Assembly (NCBI GenBank): GCA_002405835.1
Contig: DHMO01000069.1
Span: 1-54,621, forward strand
Direction of reading: 5' to 3'
Source of the DNA: Lentisphaeria bacterium UBA4640
GTDB lineage: Bacteria; Verrucomicrobiota; Lentisphaeria; Victivallales; UBA1829
Length of the DNA stretch: 54,621 bases
In this document: positions 1 to 7,684 of the stretch, one piece after another
Numbering within the stretch: the first letter of the stretch is position 1
Layout of the letters: the number at the start of each line of letters is the position of its first letter
Notes under the pieces: model-generated
What the model saw: the letters and a program-made list of their open reading frames with translations, nothing else
Told to the model about the DNA's origin: nothing
Database searches by the model: none
Translations under genes and position numbers: made by a program

Positions 1-153
1 CCCGGCTGCCGGAAACTGGAGATCCGCCCGGACCTCGCCGGACTGGATTATGTACGCGGGACATTCCCGACTCCGCATGGAGTTGTCCGCATCGAAGCGG
101 AGAAGGACCGTCTTGACATTTCCGCCCCTGCGGGCGTTGAAGTCGTGAAATAA
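1..153 (+). CDS. C-terminal fragment of an alpha-L-rhamnosidase-like (GH78-type) glycosidase
   Basis: An open frame enters from the left edge and ends at TAA 151-153, giving the last 50 residues of a protein. The residues GLDYVRGTFPTPHGVV and the closing DISAPAGVEVVK match what is known of the beta-sandwich that ends GH78 rhamnosidases, where a P-TP-G-V strand pair follows the catalytic toroid. The catalytic domain lies outside the window, so the family call rests on this tail alone. The complete GH78-like gene at 42773-44350 ends with a comparable segment. A hairpin follows the stop directly, so this is probably the last gene of its transcript. It could instead be another (alpha/alpha)6 glycosidase with the same type of C-terminal sandwich. 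Confidence 0.55.
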   Translation, partial: PGCRKLEIRPDLAGLDYVRGTFPTPHGVVRIEAEKDRLDISAPAGVEVVK

Positions 154-155
154 AG

Positions 156-190
156 AACTCTCCGGGGGCTGTTGACGCCTCCGGAGAGTT
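156..190 (+). terminator. Hairpin just after the partial rhamnosidase gene
   Basis: AACTCTCCGG (156-165) pairs perfectly with CCGGAGAGTT (181-190), and GGC/GCC inside the loop could extend the stem. It starts two bases after the stop codon. No T-run follows, so it may terminate weakly or protect the 3' end of the transcript. Confidence 0.5.
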
Positions 191-242
191 GAGATCCACA
201 GAAAAAAGCCGGAATAGTGTCTTTCCCGGTTTTCCAAACAAA

Positions 243-274
243 ACAGCGCCCTCCGGGAAACCGGAGGGCGCTGT
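243..274 (-). terminator. Strong GAAA-loop terminator for the pmm operon
   Basis: A perfect 14-bp stem, ACAGCGCCCTCCGG (243-256) with its complement at 261-274, is closed by a GAAA tetraloop. Read on the minus strand it lies 22 bases past the stop of the phosphomannomutase gene and is followed by TTTGTTTGG, as expected for a Rho-independent terminator. It ends the five-gene minus-strand operon and could also back up the hairpin at 156-190. Confidence 0.8.
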
Positions 275-296
275 CATATAAAATTCAGCGATTGAA

Positions 297-1622
297 TCAG
301 CCGCGGATGAGCTTGAGAAGCTCGTCGCGTTTGGCTTCCATGGTCGCTTTGTCCTTGGCCTCGACGATCAGGCGGAGCAGGGGTTCCGTGTTGGAGGAAC
401 GGACGTTGAACCACCAGTCGGAGTATTCCACGGAGATTCCGTCGAGCTCGAACATGTGTCCGTCGGAATATTTCTTGCGGATCGCATCAAGAATCGGCTT
501 GGTGTCGGCGACTTTGGAGTTGATTTCACCGCTCGCGAAATATTTTTTCAGCGGCTTGACCAGCTCGCTGACCTTTTTTCCGCTCTTGCAGACGAGGTTT
601 GCAAGTTTGAGGAGCGCGAGACCCTGGGACTCCGCAACGTAGTTTTCCGCGAAGTAGTAGTGTCCGGAGAGCTCACCGGCGAAGACTGCGTTGTTTTCGC
701 GCATCTGCTGCTTGATGAAGGCGTGTCCGACGCGGGACATGAGCGGGCGTCCGCCGTGTTCCTTGATGCATTCGCGGACCGACCAGCTGCTGCGGAGGTC
801 GTAGAGAATAGTGGCGGTTCCCGTGCCTTTTTCGCTGAGAATGTCCTGAGCGATCAGCGCGGTGAAAAGGTCCATCGGGATGATGTTTCCTTCGTCGTCG
901 ACGAATCCGCAACGGTCGGCGTCGCCGTCGAATGCTGCTCCGAATTCGGCTCCGGTCTCTTTGACTTTGGCGCGGATGTCGTCGAGCGTTTCAGTGTGAA
1001 GCGGGTTCGCTTCATGGTTCGGGAAGTTGCCGTCGAGTTCCTCGTACATCGGGATGATGTCGAAGAGGTCTTTGATTCCGGCGATTTCATAGGAGCCCAT
1101 GGCGTTGGCGTAGTCGACCACGATTTTGAGCTTGCGGTCCATGCGGGCGAAGCCGCGGAGGAACTTGCCGTATTCATCGGCGATATTGTAGTGCGAGAGC
1201 GTGCCGGGCTTTTCGGCGGCCTTGAAGTTGTTCGCTTCGACGAGCTTCTGGATGTCGGCGATGCCGGTTGCTCCGCTGATGGGAACATCGTCTTTGCGGC
1301 AGAGCTTGAAGCCGTTCCACTCCTTGGTGTTGTGGGAAGCGGTGATCATGATGCTGCCGTCGGCCTTGAGGAAGCCGTTGGCGTGATAGGTCATGGGAGT
1401 CGAGCAGAGACCGAGGTCAATGACGTCGCATCCCTGTTCCATGATTCCCTTGGAAAGGGCCTTGAAGAGGGGTTCGGAGTGCGGGCGCATATCGCGTCCG
1501 ATGACGATTTTTTTCGCTCCGAGAAATTCCACGAACGCTCTGCCGATTTTTTCGGCGATTTCTTCGTTCAGCTGTTCGGGATAGATCCCGCGGATGTCAT
1601 ACGCTTTGAAAATTCCAGACAT
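297..1622 (-). CDS. Phosphomannomutase/phosphoglucomutase (alpha-D-phosphohexomutase)
   Basis: The 441-residue cytoplasmic enzyme interconverts hexose-6-phosphate and hexose-1-phosphate, supplying mannose-1-P or glucose-1-P for nucleotide-sugar synthesis. All four family signatures are visible: the phosphoserine loop TASHN (residues 94-98, catalytic Ser96), the metal loop DGDADR (232-237), the sugar-binding loop GELSGH (316-321) and the phosphate-binding RSSNTEP (408-414). Length is normal for bacterial AlgC/ManB-type enzymes. The start follows AAAGGAG at good spacing. It is the last gene of a minus-strand operon, 51 bases after the alcohol dehydrogenase, and a strong terminator follows. Its pairing with a sugar aminotransferase and an MsbA-like exporter suggests surface-glycan supply. 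Whether mannose or glucose phosphate is preferred cannot be read from the sequence. Confidence 0.93.
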   Translation of the reverse strand: MSGIFKAYDIRGIYPEQLNEEIAEKIGRAFVEFLGAKKIVIGRDMRPHSEPLFKALSKGIMEQGCDVIDLGLCSTPMTYHANGFLKADGSIMITASHNTKEWNGFKLCRKDDVPISGATGIADIQKLVEANNFKAAEKPGTLSHYNIADEYGKFLRGFARMDRKLKIVVDYANAMGSYEIAGIKDLFDIIPMYEELDGNFPNHEANPLHTETLDDIRAKVKETGAEFGAAFDGDADRCGFVDDEGNIIPMDLFTALIAQDILSEKGTGTATILYDLRSSWSVRECIKEHGGRPLMSRVGHAFIKQQMRENNAVFAGELSGHYYFAENYVAESQGLALLKLANLVCKSGKKVSELVKPLKKYFASGEINSKVADTKPILDAIRKKYSDGHMFELDGISVEYSDWWFNVRSSNTEPLLRLIVEAKDKATMEAKRDELLKLIRG

Positions 1623-1673
1623 AGTCCAGGCTCCTTTCGGTTTTGCGGTACAATAGCACAGTTTTATGAATTT

Positions 1674-2891
1674 TCAACTCCGCTTCCAGACGGGGTCGAG
1701 AACTTCATGGAAGACGGCGCGGCAGTTTTCCGGCGTGACGCTCCGGGGCGCACCCGTGAGCTTGACGGGATTCAGAAGCGCATCTTCCGCAAGTTTGTCG
1801 ATCATTTCCGCTCCCGTCTGCGCCAGCCGTCCCGGGTCGGTTTCGCCGCCGCAGGAACGGAGGAATGCGCAGTACGAATCAATCACCTCTTCCGGTGTAT
1901 TGCCGTGGAAGAACGGCGCAAGACGCATTGTGCGTTCGCGCACTTCGGGTTCCGCAAGATAGAAGCGCCAGAAGTGCGGGAGCAGAGCGGCGACGGCGTC
2001 GCCGTGCGACGCTTTGCCGCAGAACGAGTAGCTCAGCAGATGCGGCAGGGAGGTCGGGGAGGTGCGGATCGCCATGCCCGCGAGAGTCGCCGCGGCGGAA
2101 AGATGTGTTCTCGCCTCGGTGTCTCCGGGGCTGCGGAGTGCGGCGGGGAGGGCGCGGACGATCAGCCGGATCGCCTCCGGAGCCCATGGTTCCGCTTCGG
2201 GATGTGCGGCCATCGCCTTGAAATTCAGAAAACTTTCAATGGAGTGAACAAGTGCATCGAAGCCCGTTTCACGCGTGAGTTTTTCCGGTGCGGTCAGAGT
2301 CAGCTCCGGAATGACGGCTGCTGCTTCCGGGATGATGACCGGATCCATCAGCAGTTTCTTTACGCCCGTCCGCGCATCAATGATGTTGGAGTAGGGGGTG
2401 ACTTCCGATCCGGTTCCCGCCGTCGTAGGCATTGCGCAGATCCGCTGGAACTTGCGCTCCGGGAAACGGGTCGAGGCAACATTCACGCCGAACAGATCGT
2501 CGATATCGAGTCCGGTCTGCCATGAAAGATATGCGGCTTTCGCGGCGTCCATGACGCTGCCTCCGCCGACGGCAAGCACGGCGTCGGGCTGTTCGCGCTC
2601 CATGGTGCGGACGATTGCGCGGACGCATTCGGTGTCGGGTTCGGGCGGGACGTTTTCATGACGCGGCATGTTCAGTCCGGGTTTCCGGAAAACGGGGGAG
2701 CTGAGAATCATCCGCAGCGGAATGCGCGCCGATGCTCCGCCCATGACCAGAAGAATCGTTTCCCGGTCCGTAAGGAAAAGCTCTTCGCCGAGCTGCGCCA
2801 GAGCGTCGGGACCGAACAGAATGATATTGTCGGAATATGTTTCCATCAGCGCTTCCGCGCCGAATACGGAAGGATGAATTTCCTGCTCCAT
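1674..2891 (-). CDS. Iron-containing alcohol dehydrogenase family protein
   Basis: The protein has 405 residues from the ATG at 2891, which follows AAGGAGAGAGTT; a longer upstream reading would run into thrC and is rejected. The family's NAD loop GGGSVMD (residues 109-115) and the PTTAGTGSEVT segment (155-165) are present. Probable metal ligands are Asp212, His216 (FDALVH), His284 (LPH) and His296 (SHGD). The family reduces aldehydes or ketones with NAD(P)H, or does the reverse; the substrate here cannot be predicted. It starts 14 bases after thrC and is probably co-transcribed. Its place between thrC and a hexomutase is unusual for a fermentative alcohol dehydrogenase, so a biosynthetic role, for example a phosphorylated or amino-acid-derived aldehyde, is possible but unproven. 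Confidence 0.88.
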   Translation of the reverse strand: MEQEIHPSVFGAEALMETYSDNIILFGPDALAQLGEELFLTDRETILLVMGGASARIPLRMILSSPVFRKPGLNMPRHENVPPEPDTECVRAIVRTMEREQPDAVLAVGGGSVMDAAKAAYLSWQTGLDIDDLFGVNVASTRFPERKFQRICAMPTTAGTGSEVTPYSNIIDARTGVKKLLMDPVIIPEAAAVIPELTLTAPEKLTRETGFDALVHSIESFLNFKAMAAHPEAEPWAPEAIRLIVRALPAALRSPGDTEARTHLSAAATLAGMAIRTSPTSLPHLLSYSFCGKASHGDAVAALLPHFWRFYLAEPEVRERTMRLAPFFHGNTPEEVIDSYCAFLRSCGGETDPGRLAQTGAEMIDKLAEDALLNPVKLTGAPRSVTPENCRAVFHEVLDPVWKRS

Positions 2892-2905
2892 AACTCTCTC
2901 CTTGC

Positions 2906-4393
2906 TTATTTCGATTCGAGGAATCCGCGGATGAAGGCGGACATCTCCTCTTTTTCCGTGCATGATTTGTGAAGAACCGGACGGTTCTTGAGTCCCGCGA
3001 GCGGAGCCGGAACCGGAGTGCCGGTGACTTCCGAAAGTTTTGCAACCTGGTCGAACCCGCTTTCCGGAATCTGTCCATCGTAAACGGCGGGCAGAACTGC
3101 CGCGGCAAACTTGTATGGCGAGGCTGTCGAGGCAATCACGCACGGCGCGGTGTCCCCGGTCTCCTTGCGGTACTGCTCATAGACATTGACTGCAACGCCC
3201 GTGTGGGTGTCGCAGAGGTAATGGTGTTCGCGGAAGAGCTTGCCGATCGTCGCCGCCGTTGCTGCATCGTCGCAGAATCCGCCGTAGAATTCGCTCTGGA
3301 GTTTCGCAAGCACTTCCGGAGAGACCGTGTAGCGTCCGTCCGTCTTGAGCTGCTTCATCAGATTCGCGACTTCCGCCGCGTCTCCGCAGAGGTGATACAG
3401 CAGACGTTCCAGGTTCGAGGAGATGAGAATATCCATCGACGGGCTTGTCGTGGTGTAGAACGGGCGGTTGCGGTCGTAGGTTCCCGTGCGGATGAAATCC
3501 GTGAGAATGTTGTTGCGGTTGGAAGCGCAGATGAATTTTGCAACCGGAATTCCCATCTGTTTTGCGTAGTAGGCGGCGAGAATGTTGCCGAAGTTTCCGG
3601 TCGGGACAACGACGTTGAACGCTTCTCCCTTTTTGATTCTTCCGTTTTTGAGCAGGTCGCAGTATGCGGAAACATAGTAGACGATCTGCGGGACGAGACG
3701 CCCGAAATTGATGGAGTTCGCGGAGGAGAATTCCATGTTGCGCGCTTCCAGGAATTCGCGCATGGAGGCGTCGGCGAAGATCGCCTTGACTCCCGTCTGC
3801 GCGTCGTCGAAGTTGCCCTTGATGGCGCAGACGGCGACGTTGTTTCCGGTCTGTGTGGTCATCTGGAGCTTCTGCATCGGGCTGACGCCGTCTTCGGGAT
3901 AGAAGACGATGATGCGGGTGTTCTCAACGTCCGCGAAGCCGTCGAGCGCCGCTTTGCCGGTGTCGCCGGAGGTGGCAACGAGAATGACCATGGTGCGTCC
4001 CGGTGCGGTTTTCGCCGCGGCGGTCGTGAGCAGATAGGGCAGGAGCTGAAGCGCCATGTCCTTGAATGCGCAAGTTGGACCGTGCCAGAGTTCGAGGAGG
4101 TTCACGCCAGGGACAACTTCCTTCAGCGGCGCGGGCTCATCGTTGTCGAATGTTCCGGTGTATGCTCCGTCGACGCAGCGGCGGAGTTCCGCATCGGTGT
4201 AGTCGGTGAGGAAGCGGGAGAGAACGGCGACGGCGCGTTCCTTGTAGCTCATTCCGACCATGCTGTCGATGAATTCGGGTGTGAGCTGCGGGAAGGATTC
4301 GGGGACGAAGAGTCCGCCGTCTTCTGCGATGCCCTGCGTAATGGCGCGTGCGGATTCGATATTTTTCCGGCTGCGAGTGCTAGTGTAAAACAT
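2906..4393 (-). CDS. thrC: Threonine synthase
   Basis: The 495-residue PLP enzyme converts O-phosphohomoserine to threonine in the cytoplasm. The PLP lysine is Lys111 in AFKDMALQ, preceded by the family's LWHGPTCAFKD block, and the phosphate-binding VATSGDTGKAALDGF loop lies at about residues 139-153. The N-terminal FYTSTRS and the long C-terminal part are typical of the class of about 450-500 residues found in Gram-negatives and yeast. It sits 12 bases after the ABC exporter gene and 14 bases before the alcohol dehydrogenase, inside one operon. No other threonine-pathway gene (homoserine kinase or dehydrogenase) is next to it, so its membership in a glycan-type operon is odd. The assignment itself is secure. 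Confidence 0.95.
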   Translation of the reverse strand: MFYTSTRSRKNIESARAITQGIAEDGGLFVPESFPQLTPEFIDSMVGMSYKERAVAVLSRFLTDYTDAELRRCVDGAYTGTFDNDEPAPLKEVVPGVNLLELWHGPTCAFKDMALQLLPYLLTTAAAKTAPGRTMVILVATSGDTGKAALDGFADVENTRIIVFYPEDGVSPMQKLQMTTQTGNNVAVCAIKGNFDDAQTGVKAIFADASMREFLEARNMEFSSANSINFGRLVPQIVYYVSAYCDLLKNGRIKKGEAFNVVVPTGNFGNILAAYYAKQMGIPVAKFICASNRNNILTDFIRTGTYDRNRPFYTTTSPSMDILISSNLERLLYHLCGDAAEVANLMKQLKTDGRYTVSPEVLAKLQSEFYGGFCDDAATAATIGKLFREHHYLCDTHTGVAVNVYEQYRKETGDTAPCVIASTASPYKFAAAVLPAVYDGQIPESGFDQVAKLSEVTGTPVPAPLAGLKNRPVLHKSCTEKEEMSAFIRGFLESK

Positions 4394-4405
4394 GATGAAT
4401 TTCCC

Positions 4406-6454
4406 TTATTTCTCTTTTCCGAACTGCGTGTCGTGCAGTTTTTTGTAACGTCCGCCGAGCGCGAGAAGCTCCTCGTGCGAACCGGCTTCAACGATATGTC
4501 CCTTGTCGAGAACGATGATCATATCCGCATTCTGAATTGTGCTCAGACGGTGCGCGATTGCGAAGACCGTGCGGTTTGTCATGACGTTGTTCAGGGCGTC
4601 CTGAACGAGCTTTTCCGTGACGGTGTCAAGCGCGCTTGTCGCTTCGTCGAGAATCAGAATCGGCGGATTCTTGAGGATTGCGCGGGCGATGCTGATGCGC
4701 TGTTTTTCGCCTCCGCTCAGGCGGAATCCCTTTTCCCCGGCGATGGTGTCGTACCCCTCCGGGTGGCGCCCGTCGACGATGAAGCCGTGCGCGTTCGCCT
4801 GCTTTGCAGCTTCGATGATCTGTTCACGCGTTGCGCCCGGCATGCCGTAAGCAATGTTGTCGGCGATGGTGTCGTTGAACAGAACGGCGTCCTGTGTGAC
4901 GATGCCGATCATGGAGCGGAGGTCGGAGACGCTGATGTCGCGCACCTCTTTGCCGTCGATGGTGATGGAGCCGGAATCGCAGTCGTAGAACCGCGCGATG
5001 AGGTTTGCAATGGTGGTTTTGCCGGATCCCGTTTCACCGACGACGGCGACGATGTGTCCCTTCGGGATGTCGAAGGAGATTCCGTCGAGAATCTTGCGGG
5101 AGTCATAGCCGAACACAACGTCGCGGAATGCGATTTTATCATTGAACTCCTTGAACGGCAGCGGGTTCGCCGGTTCTGGAAGTTCGGTGTGCGTGTCGAT
5201 CATCTGGAAGTAGCGGTCCGCCGCCGCCATGCTCCGCTGAATGTAGGTGACGATCTTCGCGAGGTCCTTGATCGGACGGTATGCAATGACGCACGGCGCG
5301 AGCAACTGGGCGAGTTCCGCAAGTGAAATCTCCTGGCTGTAGCTGTAGATGAGAAACGCCAGAGTCGATGCGACTGCGACGACTTCCATGAGCGGCGACA
5401 TCAGCAGCTGTGCGCGGATTGCGCGGACCACGGTTTTGAAGTAGTGGCGGTTTGCATTTTCGAAGCGTTCCACCTCCCGTTCCTCCGCATGATACGCCTT
5501 GACGACCATGATTCCGGAGAACACTTCGTGCATTCTTGTGACGACGTCGGCGATCTGCTTGAAGGATTTCTGGTAAACCTTGCGGATTTTGCGTCCGAGA
5601 ATCGCGACCGGCAGAATGCAGAGCGGCATTCCGATGAACAGAATGAGCACCAGCGACCAGCGTCCGGACTGCACGCTTGCGTAGACGATTGCGGCCGCGC
5701 AGGCGAGAATTTCGATCGGGCAGCGGGTGGCATCCGCAATGACGTTCGCCACGCTCGATTCAATTGCCGAGGTGTCGTTTGTCGCGCGGCTGATGAGCTG
5801 TCCGACATCCGTCTTTCCGTAGAAGCGGATCGACTGGTTGATGAGTTTCGCGAAAATCTCCGAGCGCAGATCCGCCACGACGCGCGTGCCGACCCAGCGG
5901 GTGCAGTAGTGGTTGATGTACGTCGCCAGATTTTTGAGCGCCCAGAGCAGGATGAAGCCGAGACAGAACACCGAGAAGAACTGCCACGTGATTTTGCCCG
6001 TTTCCGTTTCCGCCGGGAAGGTGAGCAGGGCGGTGTCCGAGGCGGTCTTCACCAGCCGGACGTCGCCTTTGTCGTAGCGCAGCTGAAGCGAGGAGAGTCC
6101 GAGGGTGCGGAGGGTTTTGTTCGCCTTCTCAATCTCTTTTTTGATCTTGGAGGTCTCTTCCTTCCGGGGCTTGTCGATGAGCTTGCGGACGGCTTCGAGT
6201 TTCTGTTCTTCGCTTCCGGCGGTCTGGACGGCGGAGACGATTTGCGCCGCCGTCAGCTTCTCCTCCGCCTGTGTCGCGCGGCTGGTGAAGTCGACGCCGG
6301 ACATCAGGCTCGGGATGAGCATCAGGCTCCCGAACAGGGAGCCGCCGACGATGAAGCCGGCGATGATGCCCACCGTCATGCGCCCCCAGTAGGGCTTGAC
6401 GTACCGGAGCAGACGCCAGTAGGTCTGCCGTTTGGCTTCCTGTGTGTTATCCAT
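4406..6454 (-). CDS. MsbA-type ABC exporter (fused permease and ATPase) with a periplasmic insertion
   Basis: The 682-residue half-transporter has an N-terminal six-helix membrane domain and a C-terminal ATPase. ATPase motifs are complete: Walker A GETGSGKTT (473-481), signature LSGGEKQ (579-585), Walker B with LILDEATSALD (to 610) and the switch His635. The family exports lipids, lipid-linked glycans or peptides as a homodimer. About 95 residues, charged and probably helical (roughly 55-150), separate the first and second membrane helices, where MsbA has a short loop, so the protein is some 100 residues longer than MsbA. It overlaps the aminotransferase stop by one base (TAATG), so translation is probably coupled. 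Together with the sugar aminotransferase and the hexomutase, a glycolipid substrate is the best inference. Confidence 0.9.
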   Translation of the reverse strand: MDNTQEAKRQTYWRLLRYVKPYWGRMTVGIIAGFIVGGSLFGSLMLIPSLMSGVDFTSRATQAEEKLTAAQIVSAVQTAGSEEQKLEAVRKLIDKPRKEETSKIKKEIEKANKTLRTLGLSSLQLRYDKGDVRLVKTASDTALLTFPAETETGKITWQFFSVFCLGFILLWALKNLATYINHYCTRWVGTRVVADLRSEIFAKLINQSIRFYGKTDVGQLISRATNDTSAIESSVANVIADATRCPIEILACAAAIVYASVQSGRWSLVLILFIGMPLCILPVAILGRKIRKVYQKSFKQIADVVTRMHEVFSGIMVVKAYHAEEREVERFENANRHYFKTVVRAIRAQLLMSPLMEVVAVASTLAFLIYSYSQEISLAELAQLLAPCVIAYRPIKDLAKIVTYIQRSMAAADRYFQMIDTHTELPEPANPLPFKEFNDKIAFRDVVFGYDSRKILDGISFDIPKGHIVAVVGETGSGKTTIANLIARFYDCDSGSITIDGKEVRDISVSDLRSMIGIVTQDAVLFNDTIADNIAYGMPGATREQIIEAAKQANAHGFIVDGRHPEGYDTIAGEKGFRLSGGEKQRISIARAILKNPPILILDEATSALDTVTEKLVQDALNNVMTNRTVFAIAHRLSTIQNADMIIVLDKGHIVEAGSHEELLALGGRYKKLHDTQFGKEK

Positions 6455-7575
6455 TATTTGAGTGCGGCTTCAATGGTTGCAACCACGTATTCGCGCATCG
6501 CGGTTGTGGATTCCGGATAGATCGGAAGCGCGAGAATTTCACCGGCGACCGCTTCGCTGACCGGGAGGTCGCCCTTGCGGTATCCCAGCGGAGCGAAGCA
6601 TTCCTGCATGTGAAGCGGGACGGGGTAGTAGATGTCGCAGCCGACTTTTGCCGCCTGGAGAGCCGTCTTGACCGCGTCGCGCCTGCCGCCTTTGACGAGA
6701 ATCGAGAACTGGTTGTAGATGTGGCGTGTGGAGTAGGGCGCTTCGGAGGGGAGAACCACCTGGTTGCCGATTGCGCTTGCCGCGAAGAGCTTGCGGTATT
6801 CATCGGCGTTTTTCTGACGCGCCGCGGACCAGTCGTCGAGGTGTTTGAGCTTGAGGGAGAGCACTGCCGCCTGGAGCGCATCAAGACGGAAGTTTCCGCC
6901 GATGTAGTGGTGGTAGTACTTCGGGTTCATGCCGTGATTGCGGAAGATTTTGAGCTTCTCGGTGCGTTCCGCTGAGTTGGTGACGACCATGCCGCCGTCG
7001 CCGAATCCGCCGAGGTTCTTGCTCGGGAAGAAGGAGAAGCAGCCGTAGTCGCCCATGGAGCCCGCGCGGTGTCCCTTGTATTCGGAACCGATCGCCTGCG
7101 CGGCGTCTTCGATGACGATGAGGTTGTGTTTCTTTGCAATTTCCAGAATCGGGTCCATCTCCGCCATCTGTCCGAACAGATGAACCGGGATGATCGCCTT
7201 CGTGCGCGGGTTGATTTTTTCTTCGATTTTCGAAGCGTCGATGTTGAAAGTGACCGGGTCGATATCGACGAAGACGGGAGTTGCGCCGACGCGGGCGATT
7301 GCTCCGGCCGTTGCAAAGAAGGTGAACGGAGTCGTGATGACTTCATCGCCGATGCCGATTCCTTCGACCATGAGGGAGATCAGCAGGGCGTCGGAGCCGG
7401 AGGAGACGCCGCACGCTCCGGCGGCGTTGCTGTATGCGGCAACTTCAGACTCGAAGTTTGCAACTTTTGCGCCGAGAATGAACATCTGGGAATCGCAGAG
7501 CTCTTCCATCTCTTTCATGATTTCCTGTTTCATGGCGGCAAACTGTCCTTTCAGATCGAGAAGAGGGACCTGCAT
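6454..7575 (-). CDS. DegT/DnrJ/EryC1/StrS-type sugar aminotransferase
   Basis: The 373-residue PLP enzyme belongs to the family that aminates nucleotide-linked keto-sugars to give amino sugars for surface glycans. The PLP lysine is Lys186 in FFPSKNLGGFGDGGM, the pyridine-nitrogen aspartate is Asp157 in IEDAAQAIGS, and the N-terminal VPLLDLKGQ and SGSDAL (about 60-65) are typical. The start at 7575 follows AAAGGAATATTATC. It is the first gene of the five-gene operon and shares one base with the ABC exporter gene. No dehydratase or epimerase is adjacent, so the exact sugar (for example QuiNAc4N or a 3-amino sugar) cannot be set. PLP binding and family are secure. Confidence 0.92.
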   Translation of the reverse strand: MQVPLLDLKGQFAAMKQEIMKEMEELCDSQMFILGAKVANFESEVAAYSNAAGACGVSSGSDALLISLMVEGIGIGDEVITTPFTFFATAGAIARVGATPVFVDIDPVTFNIDASKIEEKINPRTKAIIPVHLFGQMAEMDPILEIAKKHNLIVIEDAAQAIGSEYKGHRAGSMGDYGCFSFFPSKNLGGFGDGGMVVTNSAERTEKLKIFRNHGMNPKYYHHYIGGNFRLDALQAAVLSLKLKHLDDWSAARQKNADEYRKLFAASAIGNQVVLPSEAPYSTRHIYNQFSILVKGGRRDAVKTALQAAKVGCDIYYPVPLHMQECFAPLGYRKGDLPVSEAVAGEILALPIYPESTTAMREYVVATIEAALK

Positions 7576-7636
7576 GATAATATTCCTTTCAGTAAAGTTT
7601 TAATTCTGCTTTTTCAGTCTTTTAAAAGATAATATA

Positions 7637-7662
7637 CACCATGAAAGCGTTTTTTCATGGTG
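7637..7662 (-). terminator. Hairpin between the secreted-protein gene and the aminotransferase operon
   Basis: CACCATGAAA (7637-7646) pairs with TTTCATGGTG (7653-7662) around a six-base loop. On the minus strand it lies 22 bases after the stop of the 7685-9031 gene and is followed by TATATTATCTTTT. The same TATATT may serve as the -10 of the aminotransferase operon, so terminator and promoter are packed together here. Confidence 0.55.
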
Positions 7663-7684
7663 CATTGCAGAATTATTATGTTTT

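Noticed and set aside
456..2525. Long plus-strand frame opposite the hexomutase and alcohol dehydrogenase genes
   Set aside because: Low-complexity Asp/Val/Arg-rich translation with no domain; the minus-strand genes carry complete family motifs.
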